From Streptomyces mirabilis (GTDB taxonomy: Bacteria > Actinomycetota > Actinomycetes > Streptomycetales > Streptomycetaceae): a stretch of 64,000 nt of DNA. This document shows positions 24,444 to 33,145 of this stretch, in pieces. The notes under the pieces were generated by a model. That model saw nothing but the letters and a program-made list of their open reading frames with translations. It made no database searches and had not been told where the DNA came from. Each line of letters opens with the position of its first letter. The stretch's first letter is position 1. Where the stretch lies: positions 4,650,001 to 4,714,000 of the forward strand of contig NZ_JBCJKP010000001.1 in the NCBI RefSeq assembly GCF_039503195.1, given 5' to 3'. The translations under genes and the position numbers were made by a program.

Positions 24444-25091
24444 TCACGCGGCGCCCCAGGGGAAGTCACGCAGCGCTTCCAGATGCCGTACCGCGAGCGC
24501 GACCGGTCCGGCCGGACCGTCGGCCGGCTCGTCACCGGCGGCCCAGGCCTCCACCGCCACGCGAACCGCCGCACCGGCCACGGCGGCGCCGAGCCGGAAC
24601 TCCGCCCCGCCGCCCGTCACGGAAGCCCTCGCCTCCAGTACCCGCGCCAGCGTCCGCTCCGCCCCCCGACACGCCTCGCCCCACACCCTCAGCAGCGCCG
24701 GGCTCCCCTCGGCCAACCGGAGCAGAGCGCGGACCCAGTCCATGGACTCCGGCCGCACCCCGACGCCCGGGGTGAGGGTCTGGACGACGGCGTGGCGAAG
24801 CGCCTCCGGCACGGACAGGTCGGCCGGGGCGTCGCGCACGGCCTCGGCCCACTTCTCGACGCCCGCGGAGAAGAGCGGGGCGAGGCACTCCTCCTTGCCG
24901 GCGAAGTAGCGGTAGAAGGTGCGTGGCGCGACACCGGCGGCGCGGGCGATGTCCTCGGCTCGGGTGGCGCGCAGACCGTGCCTCATGAAGAGTCCGGCGG
25001 CGGCCCGCGCGATCTCCATCCGGGTGGCGGCCTTGCGTCGCTCCATGAGCGAGAGCCCGGGAGCGGCAGCCGCGCGGTCGGTACCGGTCAC
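24444..25091 (-). CDS. TetR-family transcriptional regulator
   Basis: 215 aa if started at GTG 25091 (VTGTDRAAAA); the frame can begin at GTG 25118. The latter start would lie inside a perfect TGGCA-N5-TGCCA palindrome (25113-25127), which is better read as the operator. With a CATAAC -10-like hexamer at about 25102-25107, a leaderless GTG 25091 start is plausible. The HTH (about 20-65) reads MEIARAAAGLFMRHGLRATR and IARAAGVAPRTFYRYFAGKE. The C-terminal ligand domain is diverged. No target gene is adjacent, so autoregulation is the only visible link. Confidence 0.82.
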   Translation of the reverse strand: MTGTDRAAAAPGLSLMERRKAATRMEIARAAAGLFMRHGLRATRAEDIARAAGVAPRTFYRYFAGKEECLAPLFSAGVEKWAEAVRDAPADLSVPEALRHAVVQTLTPGVGVRPESMDWVRALLRLAEGSPALLRVWGEACRGAERTLARVLEARASVTGGGAEFRLGAAVAGAAVRVAVEAWAAGDEPADGPAGPVALAVRHLEALRDFPWGAA

Positions 25092-25112
25092 GGACGGCAG
25101 GTTATGCCTCTG

Positions 25113-25127
25113 TGGCACAATCTGCCA
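25113..25127 (-). promoter_or_regulatory. TetR autoregulatory operator
   Basis: TGGCACAATCTGCCA, 5-bp perfect arms, just upstream of the TetR gene and overlapping its probable promoter. Confidence 0.5.
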
Positions 25128-25596
25128 TCCGGGTCACCCCGGGGTTCAGGTACGGGGTGGCCCGTCGGCCTGCCCGAAAACCACCGCTCCCCCGGAGCGA
25201 GGCCCGAACCACTCCCGAACGAACCCCGCCCCATCCCCGGACGAGCCTCGACCGACCCCGCCGGACCCTGCACAGAAACCCTGCACAAAAAGGAGCCGAG
25301 CCCCGGCGCCAGGGGGAAGGCGCCGAAGCTCGGCTCTGGAGAGTCCCGGCGCGGGGGGGAGTGCGTCGGGACTCGGTTCTGGGGGGGTCTTGGGGCTGCG
25401 CCCCGGGACCCTGAACCCTGGGCCCTGAAGTCTTGTGCCCAGAGCCCAGCGAGTTAAGCGGCGTTACATGGCCATGTCCGGTCGACTTATGGCCGACCTC
25501 GGGCCATCAGATCCGTCAGATCCGTCGAACCCGTACGAACCATACGTGGCACACCAACCACATGAACCACGCAAACCGCACGAACCGCGGACATTC
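25128..25596. other. 469-bp gap: low-complexity CCGA/CCCC-rich DNA, terminator and repeats
   Basis: 25150-25285 is Pro-codon-like low-complexity sequence without a credible ORF. 25285-25337 holds the hrdD terminator. 25340-25440 is G/C-rich. 25508-25590 consists of degenerate 9-12-bp units (GATCCGTCA, GAACCGCAC, ACCACATGAACC). Confidence 0.5.
25285..25337 (-). terminator. Rho-independent terminator of hrdD
   Basis: On the minus strand AGCCGAGC and GCTCGGCT arms enclose a second GGCGCC/GGCGCC stem (25294-25336), followed by CCTTTTTGTGC. It is the only strong terminator between hrdD and the TetR gene. Confidence 0.75.
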
Positions 25597-26598
25597 TTAA
25601 GCCGCCGCGTCAAAACCGGTGTCGCGGGCCAGCTTCTTCAGCTCCAGCAGCGCGTGCTTCTCGATCTGTCGGATGCGCTCACGGGTGAGCCCGTGCTCCT
25701 TGCCGACCTCCGTGAGCGTGCGCTCCCGGCCGTCGTCGATGCCGTACCTCATCTTGATGATCGAGGCCGTGCGCTGGTCGAGGCGGCCGATCAGGTCGTC
25801 GAGCTCCTCGCTGCGCAGCAGGGTGAGGACGGACTGCTCGGGCGAGACCGCGGAGGTGTCCTCGAGGAGGTCACCGAACTGGGTGTCACCGTCGTCGTCC
25901 ACCGACATGTTCAGCGAGACCGGGTCGCGGGCCCAGTCCAGGACGTTCGTCACACGCTCCGGGGTCGAGTCCAGCTCGGCGGCGATCTCCGCGTGCTCGG
26001 GCTCGCGCCCGTTCTTGCGGTTGAACTCGCGCTGCACGCGACGGATCCGGCCCAGCTCCTCGACCAGGTGCACGGGGAGGCGGATCGTGCGCGACTGGTC
26101 GGCGATGGAGCGGGTGATGGCCTGACGGATCCACCACGTGGCGTACGTCGAGAACTTGAAGCCCTTGCGGTAGTCGAACTTCTCGACCGCGCGCACCAGG
26201 CCCGCGTTGCCCTCCTGGATCAGGTCGAGCAGGGGCAGGCCGCTACGGGGATACCGCCGGGCCACGGCGACGACCAGCCTCAGGTTGGAGCGGATGAAGA
26301 CGTCCTTGGCCCGCTCCCCCTCGGCGACCAGCGCCTCGAGCTCCTCGCGGGTCGCGTCCGCCTGGGGGGCATCGACCTCGTCGTCGAGGATCTGCCGAGC
26401 GAACACACCCGCCTCGATGATCTGGGACAGCTCGACTTCCTTGGCGGCGTCGAGCAGCGGCGTACGCGCGATCTCGTCGAGGTACATGCCGACCAGGTCG
26501 CGGTCGGCGATTTCGCCGCCTCCGGCGCGAACACTGCGTGCCGCGTCGGTGGTCTCGCCGGTGGCGGACTGACGACGGGCGACGGCACGGGTTGCCAT
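25597..26598 (-). CDS. hrdD: RNA polymerase sigma factor, SigA/RpoD-related (HrdD)
   Basis: 333 aa, starting MATRAVARRQSATGET with AAGGGAG six bases upstream. It contains region 1.2 (DLVGMYLDEIARTPLL), region 2 (IRSNLRLVVAVARRYPRSGL, LDLIQEGNAGLVRAVEKFDY, FSTYATWWIRQAI), region 3 (RTIRLPVHLVEEL) and region 4 (MRYGIDDGRERTLTEVGKEH, RERIRQIEKHALLELKKL). Length and sequence match Streptomyces HrdD as I remember it, rather than the ~510-aa essential HrdB. A sigma-R-type promoter lies upstream. It recognises promoters overlapping those of HrdB and is dispensable in S. coelicolor. Confidence 0.93.
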   Translation of the reverse strand: MATRAVARRQSATGETTDAARSVRAGGGEIADRDLVGMYLDEIARTPLLDAAKEVELSQIIEAGVFARQILDDEVDAPQADATREELEALVAEGERAKDVFIRSNLRLVVAVARRYPRSGLPLLDLIQEGNAGLVRAVEKFDYRKGFKFSTYATWWIRQAITRSIADQSRTIRLPVHLVEELGRIRRVQREFNRKNGREPEHAEIAAELDSTPERVTNVLDWARDPVSLNMSVDDDGDTQFGDLLEDTSAVSPEQSVLTLLRSEELDDLIGRLDQRTASIIKMRYGIDDGRERTLTEVGKEHGLTRERIRQIEKHALLELKKLARDTGFDAAA

Positions 26599-26680
26599 GC
26601 GTGCTCCCTTGCGATGGTGGGCTTGCGGGTCCTAGTGGCGGCTCGGACACTCTTCCGAGTGCCCGGCATCCGAAGGAAAC

Positions 26681-26707
26681 AACGACTGGAATCCGGACAG
26701 AATTCCC
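26681..26707 (-). promoter_or_regulatory. Sigma-R-type promoter of hrdD
   Basis: On the minus strand GGGAAT (26707-26702) is followed after exactly 18 bases by GTT (26683-26681). This matches the GGAAT-N18-GTT consensus for the disulfide-stress sigma factor SigR. hrdD is a reported SigR target in S. coelicolor. Confidence 0.7.
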
Positions 26708-26767
26708 AACCCGCCCTCCTATTTTTCTGATCATGCAGTACCCTGTGCCGCCACAGCGGGAGGTCGG

Positions 26768-27307
26768 ATGTCAACGGAACGTACAGAGGCGCAGGTCAGG
26801 CCAGGAGTCGCGGCCGACCTCGACGCTCTCACGGCCATCTACAACCACTACGTTCGCGAGACGCCCATCACCTTCGACACCGCCGTGTTCACCCCGGAAG
26901 AGCGCCGCCCTTGGCTGCTCTCCCACCCTGAAGACGGCTCGCACCGCCTGATGGTTGCCACGGACACGGACTCACAGGGGGTTCCCGGGAACGCACAGCG
27001 AATTCTGGGATACGCCACTTCCAGCCCCTTCCGCCCCAAGCCCGCCTACGACACCTCCGTCGAGGTCACCATCTACCTCGCCCCGGACGCGAGCGGCCAC
27101 GGCGTCGGCACGCTGCTCTACAAGGCCCTCTTCGAGGCGCTCGCCCACGAGGACGTGCACCGCGCCTACGCGGGCATCGCCCAACCCAACGAAGCGTCCG
27201 TGCGGCTGCACGAACGCTTCGGGTTCCGGTACGTCGGTACGTACCGGGAGGTGGGCCGGAAGTTCGGCCGGTACTGGGATGTGGCCTGGTACGAGAAGGA
27301 CCTCTAA
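26768..27307 (+). CDS. GNAT N-acetyltransferase, phosphinothricin-acetyltransferase-like
   Basis: 179 aa from ATG 26768 with GGGAGG four bases upstream. The order of motifs is that of the PAT/Bar-type GNAT enzymes: DLDALTAIYNHYVRETPITFD, RILGYATSSPFRPKPAYDTS, VEVTIYLAPDASGHGVGTLL (acetyl-CoA pyrophosphate loop), IAQPNEASVRLHERFGF and VGRKFGRYWDVAWYEK. Typical substrates are amino groups of toxic amino acids such as phosphinothricin or methionine sulfoximine. The stop overlaps the convergent dioxygenase stop by four bases. Confidence 0.9.
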   Translation: MSTERTEAQVRPGVAADLDALTAIYNHYVRETPITFDTAVFTPEERRPWLLSHPEDGSHRLMVATDTDSQGVPGNAQRILGYATSSPFRPKPAYDTSVEVTIYLAPDASGHGVGTLLYKALFEALAHEDVHRAYAGIAQPNEASVRLHERFGFRYVGTYREVGRKFGRYWDVAWYEKDL

Positions 27308-28116
27308 CCGAACTGGACCGACCGCTTGGCCAGCCCCAGCCAGAACCCGTCGATCACCGACCGCTGCTCGTCCAGCTCGCCCGTGGCGTCCGCCGCGCCC
27401 ATCGTCACGAAGAGCGGGGCGAAGTGCTCGGTACGGGGGTGGGCGAGCAGGCCGGCCGGGGACTTGTGGCCGAAGTCGAGCAGGGCGTCCCAGTCACGGG
27501 CGTCCAGGGCGCGGTGCCCCCAGTCGTCGAACTCGACCGACCAGGAGGGGACGCCGCCCTGACGCAGCGCGGCCAGGTTGTGGGTGAAGAAGCCGGAGCC
27601 CACGATCAGGACGCCCTCGTCGCGCAGTGGCGCCAGCTTGCGTCCGATCTCCATCAGCTTCACCGGATCGAGGGTCGGCATGGAGATCTGCAGGACAGGG
27701 ATGTCGGCGTCGGGGAACATCTCGACCAGGGGGACGTAGGCGCCGTGGTCGAGGCCGCGGTCGGGGACGTCCTGGACGGGAATGCCCGGGGCGCGCAGCA
27801 GCTTCCTTACGGACTCGGCGAGTTGGGGGGCGCCGGGAGCCGCGTACCGGACCTGGTAGTAGTGCTCGGGAAAGCCCCAGAAGTCGTGGACGAGCGGTAC
27901 GGTCTGGACCGCTCCGAGGGCCAGCGGGGCCTCCTCCCAGTGGGCGGAGACCATCAGGATCGCCTTGGGACGGGGCAGTTCGGCGGACCAGGCGGCCAGC
28001 TCTCCGGGCCAGATCGGGTCGTCGGCGAGCGGCGGGGCGCCATGACTGAGGTAGAGGGCGGGCATGCGCTCCTGTGGGGCACGCCCCTCGGTGACGGCAG
28101 ACGTGGCGACAGACAT
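27304..28116 (-). CDS. DODA-type extradiol ring-cleavage dioxygenase (LigB family)
   Basis: 270 aa. Metal-ligand motifs of the class III LigB/4,5-DOPA dioxygenase family are visible: YLSHGAPPL (about 22-30), MVSAHWEE (about 54-61), RGLDHGAYVPL (about 120-130) and RTEHFAPLFVTMGA near the C-terminus. Fe(II)- or Zn-dependent proteins of this family open catechol rings or act as quinone-detoxifying enzymes. It diverges from a MarR-type gene with two dyads between them, so it is probably induced by an aromatic or quinone ligand through that regulator (inference). Confidence 0.9.
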   Translation of the reverse strand: MSVATSAVTEGRAPQERMPALYLSHGAPPLADDPIWPGELAAWSAELPRPKAILMVSAHWEEAPLALGAVQTVPLVHDFWGFPEHYYQVRYAAPGAPQLAESVRKLLRAPGIPVQDVPDRGLDHGAYVPLVEMFPDADIPVLQISMPTLDPVKLMEIGRKLAPLRDEGVLIVGSGFFTHNLAALRQGGVPSWSVEFDDWGHRALDARDWDALLDFGHKSPAGLLAHPRTEHFAPLFVTMGAADATGELDEQRSVIDGFWLGLAKRSVQFG

Positions 28117-28162
28117 GGCGGCTACTCCCTCCGGGGGGCCATCGTAAGACCGATGGGGAAGT

Positions 28163-28219
28163 TATTTGAAGTCTCAAGTTTCCACCCAGAACACTACTCC
28201 CGATTTGTTTAATATTCAA
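28163..28219. promoter_or_regulatory. Two MarR-type dyads between dioxygenase and marR-like gene
   Basis: TTGAAGTCTCAA (28166-28177, TTGA/TCAA arms) and TTGTTTAATATTCAA (28205-28219, TTG/CAA arms with inner TA pairs) lie 39 bp apart in the unusually AT-rich 127-bp divergent gap. Confidence 0.55.
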
Positions 28220-28243
28220 GAAGGGGCTCGTACAGTGGAGTAC

Positions 28244-28753
28244 ATGACTACGGCATCCGCATCCGCTGAAGAGCCGCGCTGGCTCACCGACGAGGAACAG
28301 CGCACCTGGCGTGCGTACATGAACGCCGCCACCCTCCTCGAGGACCATCTCGACCGTCAGCTGCAGCGCGACGCGGGCATGCCGCACGTCTACTACGGTC
28401 TGCTCGTCCAGCTCGTCGAGGCGCCGCGCAGAAGGCTGCGCATGACCGAGCTGGCCATGAACGCGAAGATCACCCGCTCGCGCCTCTCGCACGCGATCGC
28501 CCGCCTGGAGAAGAACGGGTGGGTGCGCCGCGAGGACTGCCCCTCCGACAAGCGGGGCCAGTTCGCCGTCCTCACCGACGCCGGTTACGAGGTGCTGAGC
28601 AAGGCCGCGCCGGGCCATGTCGACGCCGTACGGCAGGCCTTCTTCGACCGGCTCACGCCCGAACAGCACCAATCCCTCGGCGAGGCCATGCGGATCATCG
28701 CCGAGGGGCTGCAGCCGAAGGACGCGGGCGCGGACCTGCCTTGGCTGCGTTGA
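28244..28753 (+). CDS. MarR-family transcriptional regulator
   Basis: 169 aa from ATG 28244 (MTTASASAEEPRWLTDEEQ), with GGAG close upstream; a longer frame from 28166 would run through the operators. The winged HTH (about 65-120) has LRMTELAMNAKITRSRLSHA, IARLEKNGWVRRE and DKRGQFAVLTDAGYEVL (wing and following helix). Members repress adjacent genes and release on binding phenolics or on cysteine oxidation. One cysteine is present, in REDCPSDKRG, adjacent to the wing, so redox sensing is possible but unproven. Confidence 0.92.
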   Translation: MTTASASAEEPRWLTDEEQRTWRAYMNAATLLEDHLDRQLQRDAGMPHVYYGLLVQLVEAPRRRLRMTELAMNAKITRSRLSHAIARLEKNGWVRREDCPSDKRGQFAVLTDAGYEVLSKAAPGHVDAVRQAFFDRLTPEQHQSLGEAMRIIAEGLQPKDAGADLPWLR

Positions 28754-28829
28754 TCGGGTTGACGGGGTGACCGGGCGGACGGGTTGACCGGGGGGTGGGG
28801 TGACCGGGTTGACCGGCGGGTGGACGCGG
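28754..28829. repeat. degenerate GGGTTGACCGG repeats
   Basis: Six imperfect units of GGGTTGACCGGG / GGGGTGACCGGG lie directly after the MarR stop. Confidence 0.55.
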
Positions 28830-28868
28830 GTCCGCCCCGGTCCCGATGAACTCGGAACCGGGGCGGAC
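28830..28868. terminator. Bidirectional terminator between convergent MarR and MFS genes
   Basis: Perfect 12-bp inverted repeat GTCCGCCCCGGT / ACCGGGGCGGAC with a 15-nt loop. Confidence 0.6.
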
Positions 28869-28966
28869 CCTGGGAATCGTACGGGCGAGGCGTCCCCACC
28901 CCGCGCCCGTACTCCAAGCACCTGAAGCACCGGAGGTACCAGCGGCGGTACGGGCGGTACGGGTGA

Positions 28967-30517
28967 TCAGTGGGCGATCACCGGCACCTTGACCTCGTCC
29001 TCGACACCGTCGCCCGCGCCGGAGGCCGCGGACATGTCCGGGCGGCCGGTGTTGACGAGGGTCGCGGCGATCGTGGCCGCGACCACCAGGATGCCGACGG
29101 CGAACCAGATGGCGTTGGTGTAACCGTTCACCATGCCCTGCAGCTGGACGAGCTGCTGCTGCGGCTTGGAGGTGGCACCGGCGATGTGGTCCTTGATGTA
29201 CGAGGTGGTCGCCGAGGCGGCGATCGTGTTCAGCAGGGCCGTACCGATCGCGCCGCCCACCTGCTGCGAGGTGTTGACCATCGCGGAGGCGACACCGGCG
29301 TCCTTCGGCTGGACACCGTACGTGGCCAGGGACATGGCGGGCATGAACGCCGTGCCCATACCGAGGCCGAGCAACAGCTGGGCCGGGAGCAGCAGACCCG
29401 CGTAGGAGGAGTTGATCTCCATCTGGGTCAGCAGCAGCATGCCCAGGGCGGCCAGGGCGAAGCCCGGTGCCATCAGCAGGCGCGGCGGGACGCGGGTCAT
29501 CAGGCGGGCGCCGATCTGGGTGGAGCCCGTGATCATGCCCGCGATCATCGGCAGGAAGGCGAAGCCGGTCTTGACCGGCGAGTAGCCCTTCACGATCTGC
29601 AGGTAGTAGGTCAGGAACAGGAACAGACCGAACATCGCGATGATCGCGAGGCCGAGCGAGAGGTAGACACCGCCGCGGTTGCGCTCGGTGATGACGCGCA
29701 GGGGCAGCAGCGGGGCCTTCACCTTGGACTCGGTGAACACGAAGGCCGCGAGCAGCACGGCCGAGGCGACGAACAGACCGATGGTGGTGGAGTTGCTCCA
29801 GCCGTTGGACTCGGCACGGGTGAAGCCGTAGACCAGGGAGACCAGGCCCAGGGTGGAGAGGATGACACCGGGGATGTCGAGCGGCGAGCGGTTGCGGCCG
29901 CCGGCCGGCTCACGGATGACGAAGTACGCGCCCAGGGCGGCGATGATCGCGAACGGGATGTTCACGAAGAACGTCCAGCGCCAGTTCAGGTACTCGGTGA
30001 GGAAGCCGCCGAGGATCAGGCCGACGGCGCCGCCGCCACCGGCGATCGCACCGTAGATGCCGAACGCCTTGGCGCGCTCCTTGGCGTCGGTGAACATCAC
30101 CGCGAGCAGCGAGAGCGCGGCGGGGGCCAGGAGGGCACCGAAGGCGCCCTGCAGGGCGCGGGCGCCGAGCAGCATCGCCTCGCTCTGCGCGGCGCCGCCG
30201 ATGGCGGAGGCGCCCGCGAAGCCGATCAGACCGGTGACGAAGGTGCGCTTGCGGCCCCACAGGTCGGCGATACGGCCGCCGAAGAGCAGCAGACCGCCGA
30301 AGGCGAGGGCGTAGGCCGTGATGACCCACTGACGGTTGCCGTCCGATATACCCAGGTCCTGCTGGGCGGAGGGCAGCGCGATGTTCACGATGGTCGCGTC
30401 GAGGACGACCATCAGCTGGGCGAGCGCGATGAACGCGAGCGCTTTCCAGCGGTTGCTGTGTGCGTCGGCGAGTTCGGCCGCCGACTTCGCCGAGGCTGAG
30501 GTGCCTGTTTCAGACAT
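28967..30517 (-). CDS. MFS drug transporter, DHA2 (EmrB/QacA) type
   Basis: 516 aa from MSETGTS (ATG 30517). About 14 membrane segments. Conserved sequences are MVVLDATIVNIALPSAQ in TM1 and GGRIADLWGRKRTFVTG in the 2-3 loop. LILGGFLTEYLNWRWTFFVN appears at motif C. An internal extracytoplasmic loop near residue 440 holds SYIKDHIAGATSKPQQQ. The C-terminus is acidic. It is a proton-driven exporter, divided from the TetR-type regulator upstream on the same strand by 195 bases. Confidence 0.92.
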   Translation of the reverse strand: MSETGTSASAKSAAELADAHSNRWKALAFIALAQLMVVLDATIVNIALPSAQQDLGISDGNRQWVITAYALAFGGLLLFGGRIADLWGRKRTFVTGLIGFAGASAIGGAAQSEAMLLGARALQGAFGALLAPAALSLLAVMFTDAKERAKAFGIYGAIAGGGGAVGLILGGFLTEYLNWRWTFFVNIPFAIIAALGAYFVIREPAGGRNRSPLDIPGVILSTLGLVSLVYGFTRAESNGWSNSTTIGLFVASAVLLAAFVFTESKVKAPLLPLRVITERNRGGVYLSLGLAIIAMFGLFLFLTYYLQIVKGYSPVKTGFAFLPMIAGMITGSTQIGARLMTRVPPRLLMAPGFALAALGMLLLTQMEINSSYAGLLLPAQLLLGLGMGTAFMPAMSLATYGVQPKDAGVASAMVNTSQQVGGAIGTALLNTIAASATTSYIKDHIAGATSKPQQQLVQLQGMVNGYTNAIWFAVGILVVAATIAATLVNTGRPDMSAASGAGDGVEDEVKVPVIAH

Positions 30518-30644
30518 GGGGATACCCACTCCGGTACTTCGCAGTGAAAAAGGTGAGGGAAGGTCACGGGAGCCGGCGGCTCGTCGTCGTCGACGGCCGC
30601 AAGCCTCCGGAAGCTTGTCGGACTAAGGACTGGCGCGGTGCGCC

Positions 30645-30720
30645 GATCTCATCGGTCGGGCTGATCTCATCGGTCGGGCTGTTCGGGCTGATCGGGCTGA
30701 TCGGGCTGCTGGTCAGGCTG
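30645..30720. repeat. 9/18-bp tandem repeat (GATCTCATCGGTCGGGCT, GATCGGGCT)
   Basis: Two perfect 18-bp units are followed by four or five 9-bp units between the TetR gene and the MFS gene. The repeat runs into the last codons of the TetR gene. Confidence 0.85.
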
Positions 30721-31357
30721 TTCGCAGATCCTCCACGGTGGCCGCCACTCCGGGCAGTACGGAGCGGGCCGGTGCCCGCAGACCGTCCAGGAACAGCTGC
30801 AGATGACGGTGCACGAAGCGGTCGATGCCCTGGCACGCGGTGCCGGGCAGCGGCCGGGTGAGCTGACTGACGGCGATCATGAGGTCGCCCGACTCGACGT
30901 CGGGCCGCAACTGTCCGGCCTCGCGGGCGCGCCTCATCAGCGCGTCGACCATCTCCATGGTCCGCTCGCGTGCGGCGAACAGATCCGGGTGGTGCTGGTC
31001 GAAGGCCTCGGAGAGCATGGGGCACAGGGCGCCGATCCGCTCGTCCGCCGCGAAGTGCACGAAGTCGCTCAGCGCCTGGAAGGCGTCGCCGCCCTCCATG
31101 AGAGCCGACTCGATCCACTCCGACGTGCGGTCCATGACCGAGCAGACGACCTCCCGCGCGAGCGCGTCGCGGTCCGGGAAGTTGCGGTACACCGTGGCGT
31201 TGCCGACACCGGCGCGGCGGGCGATCTCGTCGAACGGCACGTCGGGGCCGAACTCGACGAACATCTCACGCGCGGCGGCGACGATCCGCTCCCGGTTGCG
31301 CAGGGCATCGGCGCGGGGCCGGGGCACGCGACGCTTCACGGGGGTGGCGGTCTCCAC
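30713..31357 (-). CDS. TetR-family regulator
   Basis: 214 aa from GTG 31357 (VETATPVKRRVPRP), with GAGGAG seven bases upstream; a longer frame is open but lacks a ribosome site. The HTH (about 18-62) has RERIVAAAREMFVEFGPDV and IARRAGVGNATVYRNFPDRD. The C-terminal domain has AFDQHHPDLFAARERTMEMV and a conserved LMIAVSQLTRPLPG. Two GGGGA...TCCCC palindromes upstream are its probable operators. The exporter downstream on the same strand is its probable target. Confidence 0.9.
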   Translation of the reverse strand: METATPVKRRVPRPRADALRNRERIVAAAREMFVEFGPDVPFDEIARRAGVGNATVYRNFPDRDALAREVVCSVMDRTSEWIESALMEGGDAFQALSDFVHFAADERIGALCPMLSEAFDQHHPDLFAARERTMEMVDALMRRAREAGQLRPDVESGDLMIAVSQLTRPLPGTACQGIDRFVHRHLQLFLDGLRAPARSVLPGVAATVEDLRTA

Positions 31358-31401
31358 GGCGTACTCCTCAGACGTAGGTGTAGGAAGACTGTGGCGCGAT
31401 C

Positions 31402-31458
31402 CGGGGAATCCGTCCCCGTTTCGCTCGGACACATGGCTAAACGGGGAAACGGTCCCCG
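31402..31458. promoter_or_regulatory. Twin TetR operators
   Basis: CGGGGAATCCGTCCCCG (31402-31418) and CGGGGAAACGGTCCCCG (31442-31458) are 17-bp dyads with identical arms, 40 bp apart centre to centre, upstream of the TetR gene. Confidence 0.7.
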
Positions 31459-31486
31459 GTTATTTCCCGCATTCCCAGAGATCTGA

Positions 31487-31502
31487 TGTGACCTGCGTCA
31501 CT
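31487..31502. promoter_or_regulatory. Crp-like site
   Basis: TGTGACCTGCGTCACT fits the GTG-N6-GNCAC pattern of Streptomyces Crp sites. It lies in the gap before the M6 metalloprotease gene. The remaining ~200 bases of this gap hold only C-rich sequence and two CACAGGGTG copies. Confidence 0.35.
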
Positions 31503-31718
31503 GAGCATTGGAGGCGGGGGGCGGCCCCACCCCACGCCCGCACATCCGCCCCACCCCGCCCCATGGCCAAACCTCCGACGCGGTTCCCCTCACCCTTCCC
31601 CCGGCAAGAAACCCACGTTCGGGCTCTTCCAGCGCGCGCCCCCGCATCCCCCGTCACAGGGTGATCGCACAGGGTGCAGCCGGTGACCGGGCGGCTGCCG
31701 TGAGCGAAGGGCCCTTGC

Positions 31719-33002
31719 ATGCAGCCGATGCAGCCCACCACCCGCCGGATACGCTCGCGCCGCGTGGCCGCCCTCGCCACGGTGACCCTTCTGACGCTGA
31801 CGGTCAGCACCTCCGCCGGCACCGGTCACCTCCCGCCGGGCTCCACGACGGCGGGCTCCATCGCGCTGGCCCGCGCCACGGCGCTCGGTCCCTGCATGAT
31901 CACCGGCCCGATGGGCGTACAGATGGGCGAGGGCATACCGACCCAACCCGGATACGCCCGCTCCACCGGCATCGTCCGAGCCCTCACCCTGATGGTCGAC
32001 TTCTCCGACGCGCCCGGCCCGGGCAGCGCACTCGACCGGCTCGCCGAGTTCTTCCCGCAGACCCAGAACTGGTTTCGCACCAGTTCCTACGGCCGTCTCG
32101 ACTACCGCCCCGAGACCCCCATCCACCACTGGCTGCGCATGCCCAAGCCCTTCAAGGCGTACGGCATAGAACGCGGCGCCCCCTTCGACCCCGGCTACCG
32201 CGATCTGGTCCAGGACATAGTGGCCACGGCCGACCCCGAGGTGGACTTCCGCTCGTACGACCTCCTGAACGTGCTGGTGACGCCGAACGCCGGACCCTCC
32301 GCCCTGGACACCGTCCTGTCCGTCACCTTCGCCGGCAACACCGAGGCACCCATAGCCGACGGCGTCCCCGTCTCCAACGCGTCCTTCGTCTACAGCCGCC
32401 AGGACGACGGCTCCGGCTCCTACGCCGAGACCGGCTACCGGGTACTCCCCCACGAGAACGGCCACACCTTCGGCCTGCCCGACCTCTACACCCCGGAGGG
32501 CGGAGGCGCGGTCGGCCACTGGGACATCATGAGCGAGGACTGGGGAGCCGACAACGACCTCCTCGGCTGGCACAAGTGGAAGCTGGGCTGGCTCGACGAG
32601 TCGCAGGTCAGATGCGCCGCGTCGTCCGGGACGACGGAGTACACCCTCACCCCGCTGTCCCGGCCCGGCGGCGAGAAGCTGGTCTTCGTACCCACCAGCA
32701 CCAAGACGGGGTACGCCCTCGAACTGCGCACCCACGACGGCAACGACTCCGCCGTCTGCCGCCCCGGCATCCTCATCTACAAGGTCGACGCGGGCGTGGA
32801 CACCGGGAACGGCCCCATCACCGTCTACGACTCCAAGCGCCACAGCGGCGGCTGCACCCGCAGCCCCAACGTCCACGCGGAACTCTCCGACGCCCCCTTC
32901 ACCCCCGGCGAGTCCTTCAAGGACCCCAAGACCGGCATCACGATCGCGGTGACGGCGTCGGATCCCCACGGTGACTACCGGGTGTCCGTCACCCGCCGCT
33001 GA
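31719..33002 (+). CDS. Secreted M6-family (immune-inhibitor-A-like) metalloprotease
   Basis: 427 aa from ATG 31719 with AAGGG seven bases upstream. A twin-basic N-terminus (TRRIRSRRVAALATVTLLTLTVSTSAGTG) gives a Sec-type signal peptide of about 40 residues. TGIVRALTLMVDFSDAPGP opens the mature domain. The zinc motif is HENGHTFGLPDLY near residues 247-259, followed by GHWDIMSEDWGADND with the Met-turn, as in M6 peptidases. The C-terminal third is beta-rich with four cysteines. It is probably an extracellular protease. Confidence 0.9.
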   Translation: MQPMQPTTRRIRSRRVAALATVTLLTLTVSTSAGTGHLPPGSTTAGSIALARATALGPCMITGPMGVQMGEGIPTQPGYARSTGIVRALTLMVDFSDAPGPGSALDRLAEFFPQTQNWFRTSSYGRLDYRPETPIHHWLRMPKPFKAYGIERGAPFDPGYRDLVQDIVATADPEVDFRSYDLLNVLVTPNAGPSALDTVLSVTFAGNTEAPIADGVPVSNASFVYSRQDDGSGSYAETGYRVLPHENGHTFGLPDLYTPEGGGAVGHWDIMSEDWGADNDLLGWHKWKLGWLDESQVRCAASSGTTEYTLTPLSRPGGEKLVFVPTSTKTGYALELRTHDGNDSAVCRPGILIYKVDAGVDTGNGPITVYDSKRHSGGCTRSPNVHAELSDAPFTPGESFKDPKTGITIAVTASDPHGDYRVSVTRR

Positions 33003-33145
33003 CCGTCCGCTCCCCCCTTCCCTCACCGGCCGCCCCCTCGGTCCCTGCCCGACCGCTCCCCCGGCCCCCGACCGTTCTCTCACCCGCCCCTCCCGGCCTC
33101 CGACCTGCTGACCTGGCCGTGCAAGGACTACGGTGTCTGTCCTGA

